Shown here: positions 1-6,952 of the stretch, one piece after another
Layout of the letters: each line of letters starts with the position of its first letter
Position numbering within the stretch: the first letter of the stretch is position 1
NCBI GenBank assembly: GCA_016793415.1
Contig: JAEUMC010000052.1
Span: 1 to 6,952 of the forward strand
Source of the DNA: Devosia sp.
Lineage (GTDB): Bacteria; Pseudomonadota; Alphaproteobacteria; Rhizobiales; Devosiaceae
Length of the DNA: 6,952 nt
Direction: 5' to 3'
Position numbers and translations under genes: made by a program
Notes under the pieces: model-generated
The model's database searches: none
What the model was told of the DNA's origin: nothing
Seen by the model: only the letters and a program-made list of their open reading frames with translations

Positions 1-39
1 TTCCCAATCCCCGGCTCCGGTGGTAATCACCCTCGCCAA

Positions 40-1618
<1,579 letters not shown>

Positions 1619-1630
1619 GGCCGCTGTCCG

Positions 1631-2044
1631 ATGGCGTTCTGGCTGATCGCCGCCATTCTCGCCCAGGGCGCGCTCGCCCTGGGTCTGCTCTGGTACCTCG
1701 GCACCATCCGCATCCCGATGGTGCTGAAGGGCGAGGTGCGGATCGACGACATCGCGCTCGAGCGCACGGGCTGGCCGAAACGCGAGTGGCAGGCCGCCAA
1801 CGCCGTCGACAACCAGTTCCAGTTGCCAGTGCTGTTCTATGTCGGAGCCGGGCTGGCGCTGTACTTCGGCCCGACCATCTTCGAGGTCGTGCTGGCCTGG
1901 CTCTTCGTGCTGAGCCGCTACGTCCATGCCATCGTCCACATCACCGACAACCACGTGATCCGTCGCTTCACTGCCTACCTTGTCGGGCTGACGGTGCTCT
2001 GCGTGTTCTGGCTCGACCTGCTGGTGCGGCTGTTCCTCGCTTGA
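1631..2044 (+). CDS. MAPEG-family integral membrane protein
   Basis: The 137-residue hydrophobic protein has about four membrane segments (roughly 3-25, 66-82, 84-103 and 113-135). The polar stretch between the first two contains RTGWPKREWQAANAVDNQFQ and leads into LPVLFYVGAGLALYFG, which resembles the conserved N...E/Q-x-PVLFY region of the MAPEG family (membrane-associated proteins in eicosanoid and glutathione metabolism). Eukaryotic members are microsomal glutathione transferases or leukotriene synthases. The substrate of bacterial members like this is generally unknown, so no enzyme activity is assigned. It starts 12 bases after the guaB stop. A GAGG that overlaps the guaB stop codon (1617-1620) serves as a weak ribosome site, which suggests coupled translation. 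Confidence 0.85.
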   Translation: MAFWLIAAILAQGALALGLLWYLGTIRIPMVLKGEVRIDDIALERTGWPKREWQAANAVDNQFQLPVLFYVGAGLALYFGPTIFEVVLAWLFVLSRYVHAIVHITDNHVIRRFTAYLVGLTVLCVFWLDLLVRLFLA

Positions 2045-2096
2045 TCCGCGTCCCGCATCGTGGCACGGACGACGCCGAACTACTGAGGATCGTCAG

Positions 2097-3389
2097 ATGA
2101 GACTGCCCGGCCGGATCGCCGCCGCCATCGATGTGCTCGCCGATATCGACGCACACAAGCGCCCGGTGGCCGAGGCGCTGAAGGCGTGGGGGCTCAATAA
2201 CCGCTTCGCCGGGGCCGGCGATCGCGCCGCCATCGGCAACCTCGTCTATGACGCGTTGCGGCGTAGGAGCTCGCATGCCTGGGCCATGGGCTCGGACGCA
2301 CCGCGTGCGCTGGTGCAGAGCGTCGTGGTGCGTGACTGGGGCGAGAGCATCGAGGAGCTCAATGCGAGTTTTGGCGGCGACCGGTTTGCGCCGGCACCTA
2401 TCGACGCCGACGAAGCGGCAAAACTCACCGCCGCCGACCCGCTGGCCGGGGCGCCGGATCATGTGCGCGGCGACGTGCCCGAATGGGTGGCGCCGCATCT
2501 CGCCGAGAGCTTTGGCGAGGATTGGGTGGCCGAGGCGCACGACCTCTCCGGCCGACCGCCGCTCGACCTCCGCGTCAACACGCTGAAAGCCAACCGCGAC
2601 AAGGCGCTGCGGGCACTCGGCCGCTTCGCGCCGGATGCAACCTCCATCATCCCGGACGGTATCCGCTTCCCGGCCGGCGAGCGCGACAGCCGCACGCCGA
2701 ACGTGCAGAGCGAAGAGGGCTACATCAAGGGCTGGTTCGAGGTGCAGGATTTCGGCAGCCAGATCGTCGCGGCGCTGGCCGGCGCGCGCGGCGGCGAGCA
2801 GGTGCTTGACCTCTGTGCCGGAGCAGGGGGCAAGACCCTCGCCATGGCCGCCGCGATGCAGAACCGCGGCCAGATTTTCGCCTATGACAGCGACCGTACC
2901 CGGCTTGCCCCGATCTACGACCGGCTGAAGCGCGCCGGTGCTCGCAACGTGCAGGTCCGTGCGCCCGGCGAGGGCGTGCTTGACGATCTCGTCGGCAAGC
3001 TCGACCGCGTGGTGGTCGATGCCCCCTGTACCGGCTCGGGCACCTGGCGCCGCCAGCCCACCGCCAAATGGAAGCTGACGGCGGAGCAATTGGCGGTTCG
3101 CGTCGAGGAACAGCGCGCCATCCTCATCGAAGCGGCAAGATACCTGAAGCCGGGCGGCACGCTGGTCTACATCACCTGCTCGGTGCTGCCGGAGGAGAAT
3201 GCGCGGCAGGCCGCGGCCTTCCTTGCCGCCAACCCGGGATTCACCGCCATTGCCGGTAACAAGCTGTGGATGAGCCATTTCTCCGGCGCCAAGCTTCGCG
3301 CCCGCTTCTCGCCGGAAGGGGGCGTGTCGCTTACCCCGCACCTCACTGGCACGGACGGCTTCTACGTCATCGCCATGCAGCGAGGCTGA
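2097..3389 (+). CDS. RsmB/NOP-family SAM-dependent RNA (cytosine-5) methyltransferase
   Basis: The likely role is methylation of carbon 5 of a cytosine in RNA, probably 16S rRNA, using S-adenosylmethionine. Of the 430 residues, the N-terminal 80 or so look like the NusB-type helical RNA-binding region of RsmB. DLRVNTLKANRDKA (157-170) marks the linker region common to RsmB/NOP2 enzymes. The Rossmann methyltransferase domain follows: DLCAGAGGK (238-246) is the SAM loop, VVVDAPCTGSG (305-315) is motif IV with Cys311, and YITCSVLPEEN (358-368) is motif VI with Cys361, giving the two-cysteine mechanism of m5C methyltransferases. The start ATG has GAGGA at 2085-2089, 7 bases upstream. Whether the target is C967 as in E. 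coli RsmB is not shown, and alphaproteobacteria often carry more than one homologue, so no symbol is given. Confidence 0.92.
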   Translation: MRLPGRIAAAIDVLADIDAHKRPVAEALKAWGLNNRFAGAGDRAAIGNLVYDALRRRSSHAWAMGSDAPRALVQSVVVRDWGESIEELNASFGGDRFAPAPIDADEAAKLTAADPLAGAPDHVRGDVPEWVAPHLAESFGEDWVAEAHDLSGRPPLDLRVNTLKANRDKALRALGRFAPDATSIIPDGIRFPAGERDSRTPNVQSEEGYIKGWFEVQDFGSQIVAALAGARGGEQVLDLCAGAGGKTLAMAAAMQNRGQIFAYDSDRTRLAPIYDRLKRAGARNVQVRAPGEGVLDDLVGKLDRVVVDAPCTGSGTWRRQPTAKWKLTAEQLAVRVEEQRAILIEAARYLKPGGTLVYITCSVLPEENARQAAAFLAANPGFTAIAGNKLWMSHFSGAKLRARFSPEGGVSLTPHLTGTDGFYVIAMQRG

Positions 3390-3390
3390 A

Positions 3391-3792
3391 GTGATCCGCG
3401 ACGACGCCGGCGGCATCTCGCCCATGTTCATCTTCATCGCCGGCTCGGTGGCATTCCTGCTGATCGTCGGCGCCATCATCTGGTTCGCCATTCCCGGCGC
3501 CAGCGCCAGGCACCATTTTGTCTCGCCATCAGGACGTGTCGCGCTCGATATCGGCGAGCAGTGCGGCGAGACCTGCGAGCGTCGAGTCATCGCAGAGACG
3601 ATTGCCGCCGATGGCAGCAGATTGCGCCGCGGCTGCCGCGTCGAGCTTGCCGAAACCCACCCGGTCCTGCTCAACGCCTTCCCGCTCTGGGCTGCCGACG
3701 AGCAGACGGTGGAGATCGTCTATGCCGATGCCGACGGGCAGGGTGGAAAGTTCCCGCTGAACATCGCTGCCGATTGCACGCAGACCGAGTGA
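3391..3792 (+). CDS. Small single-pass membrane protein of unknown function with four cysteines
   Basis: I do not recognise this 133-residue protein. It has a short acidic N-terminus, one strong membrane segment at about 12-34, and then a soluble domain of about 95 residues. That domain is probably periplasmic, with the segment acting as an uncleaved signal anchor. It contains Cys58, Cys62, Cys82 and Cys129; the CxxxC spacing and the likely periplasmic location suggest disulfides, which is inference. The GTG start lies one base after the methyltransferase stop, and GAGG at 3382-3385 sits 5 bases before it inside the upstream gene, so translation is probably coupled. An ATG at residue 12 would cut into the membrane segment and is less likely. 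Tight spacing and an intact frame support a real gene. Confidence 0.75.
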   Translation: MIRDDAGGISPMFIFIAGSVAFLLIVGAIIWFAIPGASARHHFVSPSGRVALDIGEQCGETCERRVIAETIAADGSRLRRGCRVELAETHPVLLNAFPLWAADEQTVEIVYADADGQGGKFPLNIAADCTQTE

Positions 3793-3823
3793 ACCTGTCG
3801 CCCGTCTCGTGCGTTGGGGCGGC

Positions 3824-4309
3824 ATGAGCACCCTCTCCCTATCCGACCTCAAGACACCGCGGGCCTTGATCCTGCTGGCGGTCTTCCTTGTCGTGGTGAT
3901 CGGCGTCGGCGCCGTCATCGGTGTTACCACCGCACCAGGCGAATGGTATGCCGGCCTCGCCAAGCCACCGTTCAATCCGCCAAACTGGCTGTTCGGGCCG
4001 GTCTGGTTCGCGCTCTATGTGCTGATTGCCATTGCTGGCTGGCGCACCTTCCTCAGTGAGGCGAGCGGCGTTGGAATGAAGCTCTGGTACGGGCAGATGG
4101 CGCTCAACTGGCTGTGGTCGCCAGTGTGGTTCTCGCTGCACCTGCTGTGGCCGGCCTTCATCGTGATCATCGCCATCCTGGCCTTGATCCTGATGTTCAT
4201 TGCCAACCGCTGGGATCGCGACCGCGTGTCCGCCCTGCTGTTCGTTCCCTATGCCGTCTGGGTCGGCTTCGCGAGCCTGCTGAACCTCGCCATCGCCACA
4301 CTCAACTAA
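3824..4309 (+). CDS. tspO: TspO/MBR family protein (tryptophan-rich sensory protein)
   Basis: The 161-residue integral membrane protein belongs to the TspO/peripheral benzodiazepine receptor family, whose members bind porphyrins and related ligands and modulate tetrapyrrole or stress responses. Five membrane segments are visible (about 14-34, 56-74, 87-106, 110-128 and 136-156). Family signatures are WYAGLAKPPFNPPNWLFGPVW (41-61, long first-loop motif), QMALNWLWSP (91-100) and PYAVWVGFASLLN (142-154). The last aligns with the human PYLAWLAFATTLN region around Ala147, and the small residue is kept. Tryptophans are abundant, as the family name implies. The ATG at 3824 is preferred over an in-frame GTG at 3809 because it gives the usual length and has GGGG at 3815-3818 upstream, although the site is weak. 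The protein ends almost directly after the last membrane segment. Confidence 0.93.
   Translation: MSTLSLSDLKTPRALILLAVFLVVVIGVGAVIGVTTAPGEWYAGLAKPPFNPPNWLFGPVWFALYVLIAIAGWRTFLSEASGVGMKLWYGQMALNWLWSPVWFSLHLLWPAFIVIIAILALILMFIANRWDRDRVSALLFVPYAVWVGFASLLNLAIATLN
4306..4309. other. Tail-to-tail stop codon overlap (CTAA)
   Basis: The plus-strand tspO ends with TAA at 4307-4309, and the minus-strand DUF1349 gene ends with TAG read from 4308 to 4306. The two convergent coding regions therefore share four bases, with no intergenic space and no separate terminator visible. Any transcription termination signal must lie inside one of the coding regions. Confidence 0.9.
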
Positions 4310-4881
4310 TGCAGTTCGCGTGAGATCGGCTCGCCCAGTGCCAGCCGGCTGAAGCTGACCTCGAGCCCCTCGCCGGTCGGTGAGCAGGTCATCGGGCCGA
4401 CCTCGACGGTGTCGCCCATGCGCAGAAAGCAGAGCCGGACCAATTGCCAGCTTCCGTCGGGTTCCTGCAACTGCACCCGCAGCGCTTCGGCATGGCGCGT
4501 GAGCCGCAGCGTCACGGGCCCGTCCACCGGGCGGTCGAGCTTCAAGACCGACCAGTCCGACTGGTCGTCGCGGGTCACCACCACCGAAAAATGCATCGCG
4601 CCATCGGTGAACTCGACGCCGCATTTCATCCAGTTCTCACCGTCGACGAACAGCATCGCCCCGGCCTGGTCATAGAGCCGCTGGTAGTTGGCGCGGAAGG
4701 TGACTTCGAAGCTGAAATCGCCGCCGACTTCCGTGGCGCGAAAATGCCCGTCCTCGTGCTTGAAGCCGTAGAATGTGTTGTTCCAGTAGTCGGTGTCGCG
4801 TCCGGTGCGCACCACGAGCGTACTGCCGCGCTCCTCGTAGAATGGCGGCTGATTGCGCCAGAAGGTCTTGCCGGTCTTCAT
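4306..4881 (-). CDS. DUF1349 domain protein (concanavalin A-like fold, YncA-like)
   Basis: The 191-residue soluble protein has no signal peptide or membrane segment. The pattern matches the DUF1349 family: an N-terminal TFWRNQPPFYEE (6-17), TDYWNNTFYGF (30-40), then DQAGAMLFVDGENWMKCGVE (71-90), SVVVTRDDQSDWSVL (99-113) and VGPMTCSP (161-168). The family is predicted to adopt a concanavalin A-like beta-sandwich; the biochemical role is unknown and carbohydrate binding would be only inference. The ATG at 4881 lies 4 bases after the acyltransferase stop, without a strong ribosome site, pointing to coupled translation. An in-frame ATG at 4905 would add eight residues and overlap the upstream gene by 20 bases; it is less likely because family members start near the FW motif. 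Confidence 0.88.
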   Translation of the reverse strand: MKTGKTFWRNQPPFYEERGSTLVVRTGRDTDYWNNTFYGFKHEDGHFRATEVGGDFSFEVTFRANYQRLYDQAGAMLFVDGENWMKCGVEFTDGAMHFSVVVTRDDQSDWSVLKLDRPVDGPVTLRLTRHAEALRVQLQEPDGSWQLVRLCFLRMGDTVEVGPMTCSPTGEGLEVSFSRLALGEPISRELH

Positions 4882-4885
4882 CAGG

Positions 4886-6112
4886 TCATTCCGCCGCAGC
4901 TGCAACTGTGGTTGAACCCGTGCGCCGCCGCTCCTTGCCGCGAGCCCACTGAATCACCGGGTTCTCGACCAGATGATACGACAGGTGCGCGACGGTGAAA
5001 GTGAGCAGCGTGATGATGGTGCAGGTGACTGCGAAGCGGATCGGGTCAGAGGCCTGGCCGTGGTCGATCTGCGGATCCCAATAGACCCGCACCAGCTCCA
5101 GCACCGGATAGTGCCAGATATAGATGCCGAACGAGATTTTCGCGACGTAGCGCGTCACCGGATTGTCGAGGGCCGACCCGAGCAGGGCGCTTGAAGGCGC
5201 CGATGACAGGAACAGCCCGACCGCCAGAACGAACCAGGGGAAACCGTAGGGTACCCCGAGCCAGCCCCAGCCATCGGCAGTCTTGGCGGCAAGTTGGTCG
5301 TTCATCAGGCTAATGCCCCAGGCGAAGGCGGCGAGCGCCATGAGGTCGAACAGCACGTGCCGATACTTCGCCCACCGCACCTGCAATCCACCGGCCAGGG
5401 CGCCGACGGCGAACATCGCGAAGAAGGCGAAGGGGTTGAAGCGCGGCATCCAGTACTTGGCGCCGCCGATCAATCCGTAGTCCCAGCCGCGCTGGTGCAT
5501 GTCGACCCGGTAGTACCGCGTGAACAGCCAATGCGCGAGCAGCGCCAGGGCGATCACGCCAAGCCACAGCAAGCGCGACTGCCAGCCCTGGCCGCTCCAC
5601 CGGCCAACCAAGAACAGCGCCGCAAAGCCGAGCGGCAGCAGCAGATACGAGGTGACTTCGAAGCTGATCGACCAAAGCGGCCCGTTCACTTCCACCGGGA
5701 ACAGCGTCACCCAGTGCCAGTCGGCGACGGCGAAGATGCCGGCTACGAGTCGCAACAGCAGCTGTCCGTCGAGCACCGCCCCGAACACCGTGATACTGAG
5801 GACAAACGTGACGATCAGCGCCAGCCAGAACCCCGGCAGGATGCGCGCCGCGCGGCGCATGGCATAGACCCTGAGGGACGGCGCCGGTTCGCCGCGATCC
5901 AGCGCCTGCCAGAACGGGCGCGAGAGCAGGAAGCCCGACAGCACGAAGAACATCGCCACGCCGAAGGTGCCGATCTGGGCGAAGATCCGGAACCATTCGA
6001 TGCCACCCAGGTGATCCTGCCAGCTCATGCGCTGCGCCAGGTGGTGGAACAGCACCGTCAGGCATGCGGCCGCGCGGACGAAATCCGCGCCGAGAAGGCG
6101 GTTGTCAGTCAT
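4886..6112 (-). CDS. Acyltransferase_3 family integral membrane acyltransferase
   Basis: The 408-residue polytopic inner-membrane protein belongs to the acyltransferase_3 family (OafA/NodX/ExoZ type), which moves acetyl or other acyl groups onto surface polysaccharides, lipids or peptidoglycan. Signatures are the N-terminal DFVRAAACLTVLFHH (10-24) with Arg13 and His23/24, GVAMFFVLSGFLL (51-63), the RxxR motif RRAARILPGFWLAL (86-99), GPLWSISFE (144-152), SFGIYIWHYPV (327-337) and the terminal SYHLVENP (378-385). About ten hydrophobic segments are present. The acceptor is not predictable. The start at 6112 has GAGGGGA about 6 bases upstream and gives the normal N-terminus; the reading frame stays open to an ATG at 6271, but the extra 53 residues are arginine-rich and not family-like. 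It is the first gene of a pair with the DUF1349 gene. Confidence 0.93.
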   Translation of the reverse strand: MTDNRLLGADFVRAAACLTVLFHHLAQRMSWQDHLGGIEWFRIFAQIGTFGVAMFFVLSGFLLSRPFWQALDRGEPAPSLRVYAMRRAARILPGFWLALIVTFVLSITVFGAVLDGQLLLRLVAGIFAVADWHWVTLFPVEVNGPLWSISFEVTSYLLLPLGFAALFLVGRWSGQGWQSRLLWLGVIALALLAHWLFTRYYRVDMHQRGWDYGLIGGAKYWMPRFNPFAFFAMFAVGALAGGLQVRWAKYRHVLFDLMALAAFAWGISLMNDQLAAKTADGWGWLGVPYGFPWFVLAVGLFLSSAPSSALLGSALDNPVTRYVAKISFGIYIWHYPVLELVRVYWDPQIDHGQASDPIRFAVTCTIITLLTFTVAHLSYHLVENPVIQWARGKERRRTGSTTVAAAAE

Positions 6113-6359
6113 CGTTTCCCCTCGCCTCGCACGGCCCACGTCTGCCGCGCGGCGTCGTGCAATCGATTTCATTTGGCACCGACTGGCCAATGATCTCAAG
6201 CGTTTTCGAACCGGGCCAGGGCGGCGACGCTCGGCCCCTCCGATCGACGTCACCAGCGGGCGGCGATCCACAGCTTACCTTGCCCAGTCTATTGCACCCC
6301 TTGTTTGTGACAGTCGGAGCGGGCTAGGCCAATCGACCTCACCTCCTGCTTTGCGGTGC
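6113..6359. other. Divergent intergenic region, no gene seen
   Basis: These 247 bases separate the minus-strand acyltransferase gene from the plus-strand Popeye-like gene and should hold promoters for both. Apart from one weak minus-strand promoter candidate and a small inverted repeat near 6171-6199, I see no RNA gene, terminator or repeat. I could not find a convincing plus-strand -35/-10 pair. Confidence 0.6.
6171..6199 (-). promoter_or_regulatory. Candidate promoter for the acyltransferase gene with overlapping inverted repeat
   Basis: Read on the minus strand, TTGAGA (6199-6194) is a 5 of 6 match to the -35 consensus, followed by a 17-base spacer and CCAAAT (6176-6171), a poor 3 of 6 match to the -10. 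It lies about 60 bases before the acyltransferase start. A small inverted repeat, TTGGC-N8-GCCAA (6173-6190), covers part of the -10 and spacer, where a repressor site could sit. Both signals are short enough to arise by chance. Confidence 0.25.
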
Positions 6360-6952
6360 ATGATGTCCGGTCTGTTCGACCAGTTGATCACGGGTCTTGC
6401 CAACCCGGTCATCCTGTTTGGTCACTTCACTTACTTCCTGCTGATCGTCTCGATGCTGATGCGGCGGATGGTGTGGCTGAGAAGCTTTGCCGTGGCGTCG
6501 GGCGTCGCCAAGATCGTCTATCGGGCGTTCTTCGTGTTCGATCCGGTGAGCGTGTTGTGGGAGACCGTGTTCGTGCTGGTGAATATCGGCCAGTTGCTGC
6601 TGATCTGGTACTATGAGCGCCACCATCGCTTCACTGACGACCAGCGCCATTTCGTCGACAGTATGCCTGCCAGCGTGGAGCGGCGGGCGCTCAAGCGGCT
6701 GCTCGGTTTTGCGACCGTCCGCGAGGTGCCTGCCGATGCGGTGCTGGTGCGCGAAGGCGAAGTGGTGAAAGACCTGCTCTACGTCGCCACCGGCGTCGCC
6801 CGCATCGAAAGCGGCGGGCGCATCATCGCGGTCTGCGGGCCAGGTGATTACTTGGGCGAGATGAGCTTTCTGAGCGGTGAGCCGGCTACCGCCACCGTGG
6901 TAGCGTCAAAGCCGATGCGGGTGCTGGCATTCGATCAGCAGCGGCTGCATGC
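6360..6952 (+). CDS. Popeye-domain-like membrane protein with cyclic-nucleotide-binding fold (3' end outside window)
   Basis: The frame is open from ATG 6360 to the window edge, giving 197 complete codons. Residues about 15-34, 40-59 and 65-85 form three hydrophobic segments. A linker with FTDDQRHFVDSMPASVERRA (91-110) leads into a cyclic-nucleotide-binding (cNMP) fold from about 113 on: VREGEVVKDLLYVATGVARI (130-149), then the phosphate-binding cassette GDYLGEMSFLSGEPATATVV (162-181). Three N-terminal helices followed directly by this domain is the layout of Popeye-domain proteins (POPDC1/BVES in animals, with known bacterial relatives), and the segment FVLVNIGQLLLIWYYE (71-86) resembles the third Popeye helix. 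Glu167 of the cassette is present, but the arginine that normally contacts the cyclic phosphate is Ala176. Two adjacent ATGs (6360, 6363) could start it; neither has a strong ribosome site. The function is unknown; nucleotide sensing at the membrane is inference. Confidence 0.8.
   Translation, partial: MMSGLFDQLITGLANPVILFGHFTYFLLIVSMLMRRMVWLRSFAVASGVAKIVYRAFFVFDPVSVLWETVFVLVNIGQLLLIWYYERHHRFTDDQRHFVDSMPASVERRALKRLLGFATVREVPADAVLVREGEVVKDLLYVATGVARIESGGRIIAVCGPGDYLGEMSFLSGEPATATVVASKPMRVLAFDQQRLH

Noticed and set aside
1968..3674. A 568-codon open frame on the minus strand opposite the RNA methyltransferase
   Set aside because: It lies fully antisense to a gene with clear catalytic motifs, spans several plus-strand genes, and its product is low-complexity Arg/Ala/Gly-rich with no recognisable domain. 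Long antisense frames are expected in GC-rich DNA.
4342..4351. The palindrome CAGCCGGCTG as a terminator between the convergent genes
   Set aside because: It has no loop and no T-run on either strand, and it lies inside the DUF1349 coding region.
6174..6190. A sigma-54 type promoter (TGGCAC ... GC)
   Set aside because: The -24-like TGGCAC is present, but the -12 GC falls one base out of the required spacing and the TTGC context is absent.
5294..6193. A 299-codon plus-strand open frame opposite the acyltransferase
   Set aside because: The predicted product is rich in Gln, Glu, Arg and His and has no fold or motif; it mirrors the codons of the real minus-strand gene.
6113..6271. A 53-residue N-terminal extension of the acyltransferase
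   Set aside because: The extension is arginine-rich and unlike the family N-terminus, while the ATG at 6112 has a good ribosome site and begins the conserved sequence.

Overview
The window reads as ordinary GC-rich alphaproteobacterial chromosome, most like Hyphomicrobiales (a Devosia-type genome would fit). This is judged from protein style and codon use, not from a database search. No tRNA, rRNA, insertion sequence, CRISPR array or phage gene is visible. All complete genes are intact, with no frameshift.

Plus strand, 1-4309: a short leader with a 9-bp inverted repeat precedes guaB (IMP dehydrogenase), which starts at TTG. It is followed closely by a MAPEG-family membrane protein, an RsmB/NOP-type RNA cytosine methyltransferase, a small single-pass membrane protein of unknown function with four cysteines, and a TspO/MBR (tryptophan-rich sensory) protein. 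The gaps are 12, 52, 1 and 31 bases with no terminator between genes, so the five genes probably form one transcript: guanine nucleotide synthesis, RNA modification and three small membrane proteins.

Minus strand, 6112-4306: an acyltransferase_3 family integral membrane acyltransferase and, 4 bases behind it, a DUF1349 (concanavalin A-like) protein form a two-gene unit. Its end meets tspO tail to tail, and the two stop codons overlap within four bases (CTAA).

Plus strand, 6360 to the window end: after a 247-base divergent intergenic region comes an incomplete gene. It encodes three N-terminal membrane segments followed by a cyclic-nucleotide-binding fold, the architecture of the animal Popeye-domain proteins (POPDC/BVES). 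This is the most interesting item in the window. Its phosphate-binding cassette is recognisable, but the usual phosphate-contacting arginine is replaced by alanine.
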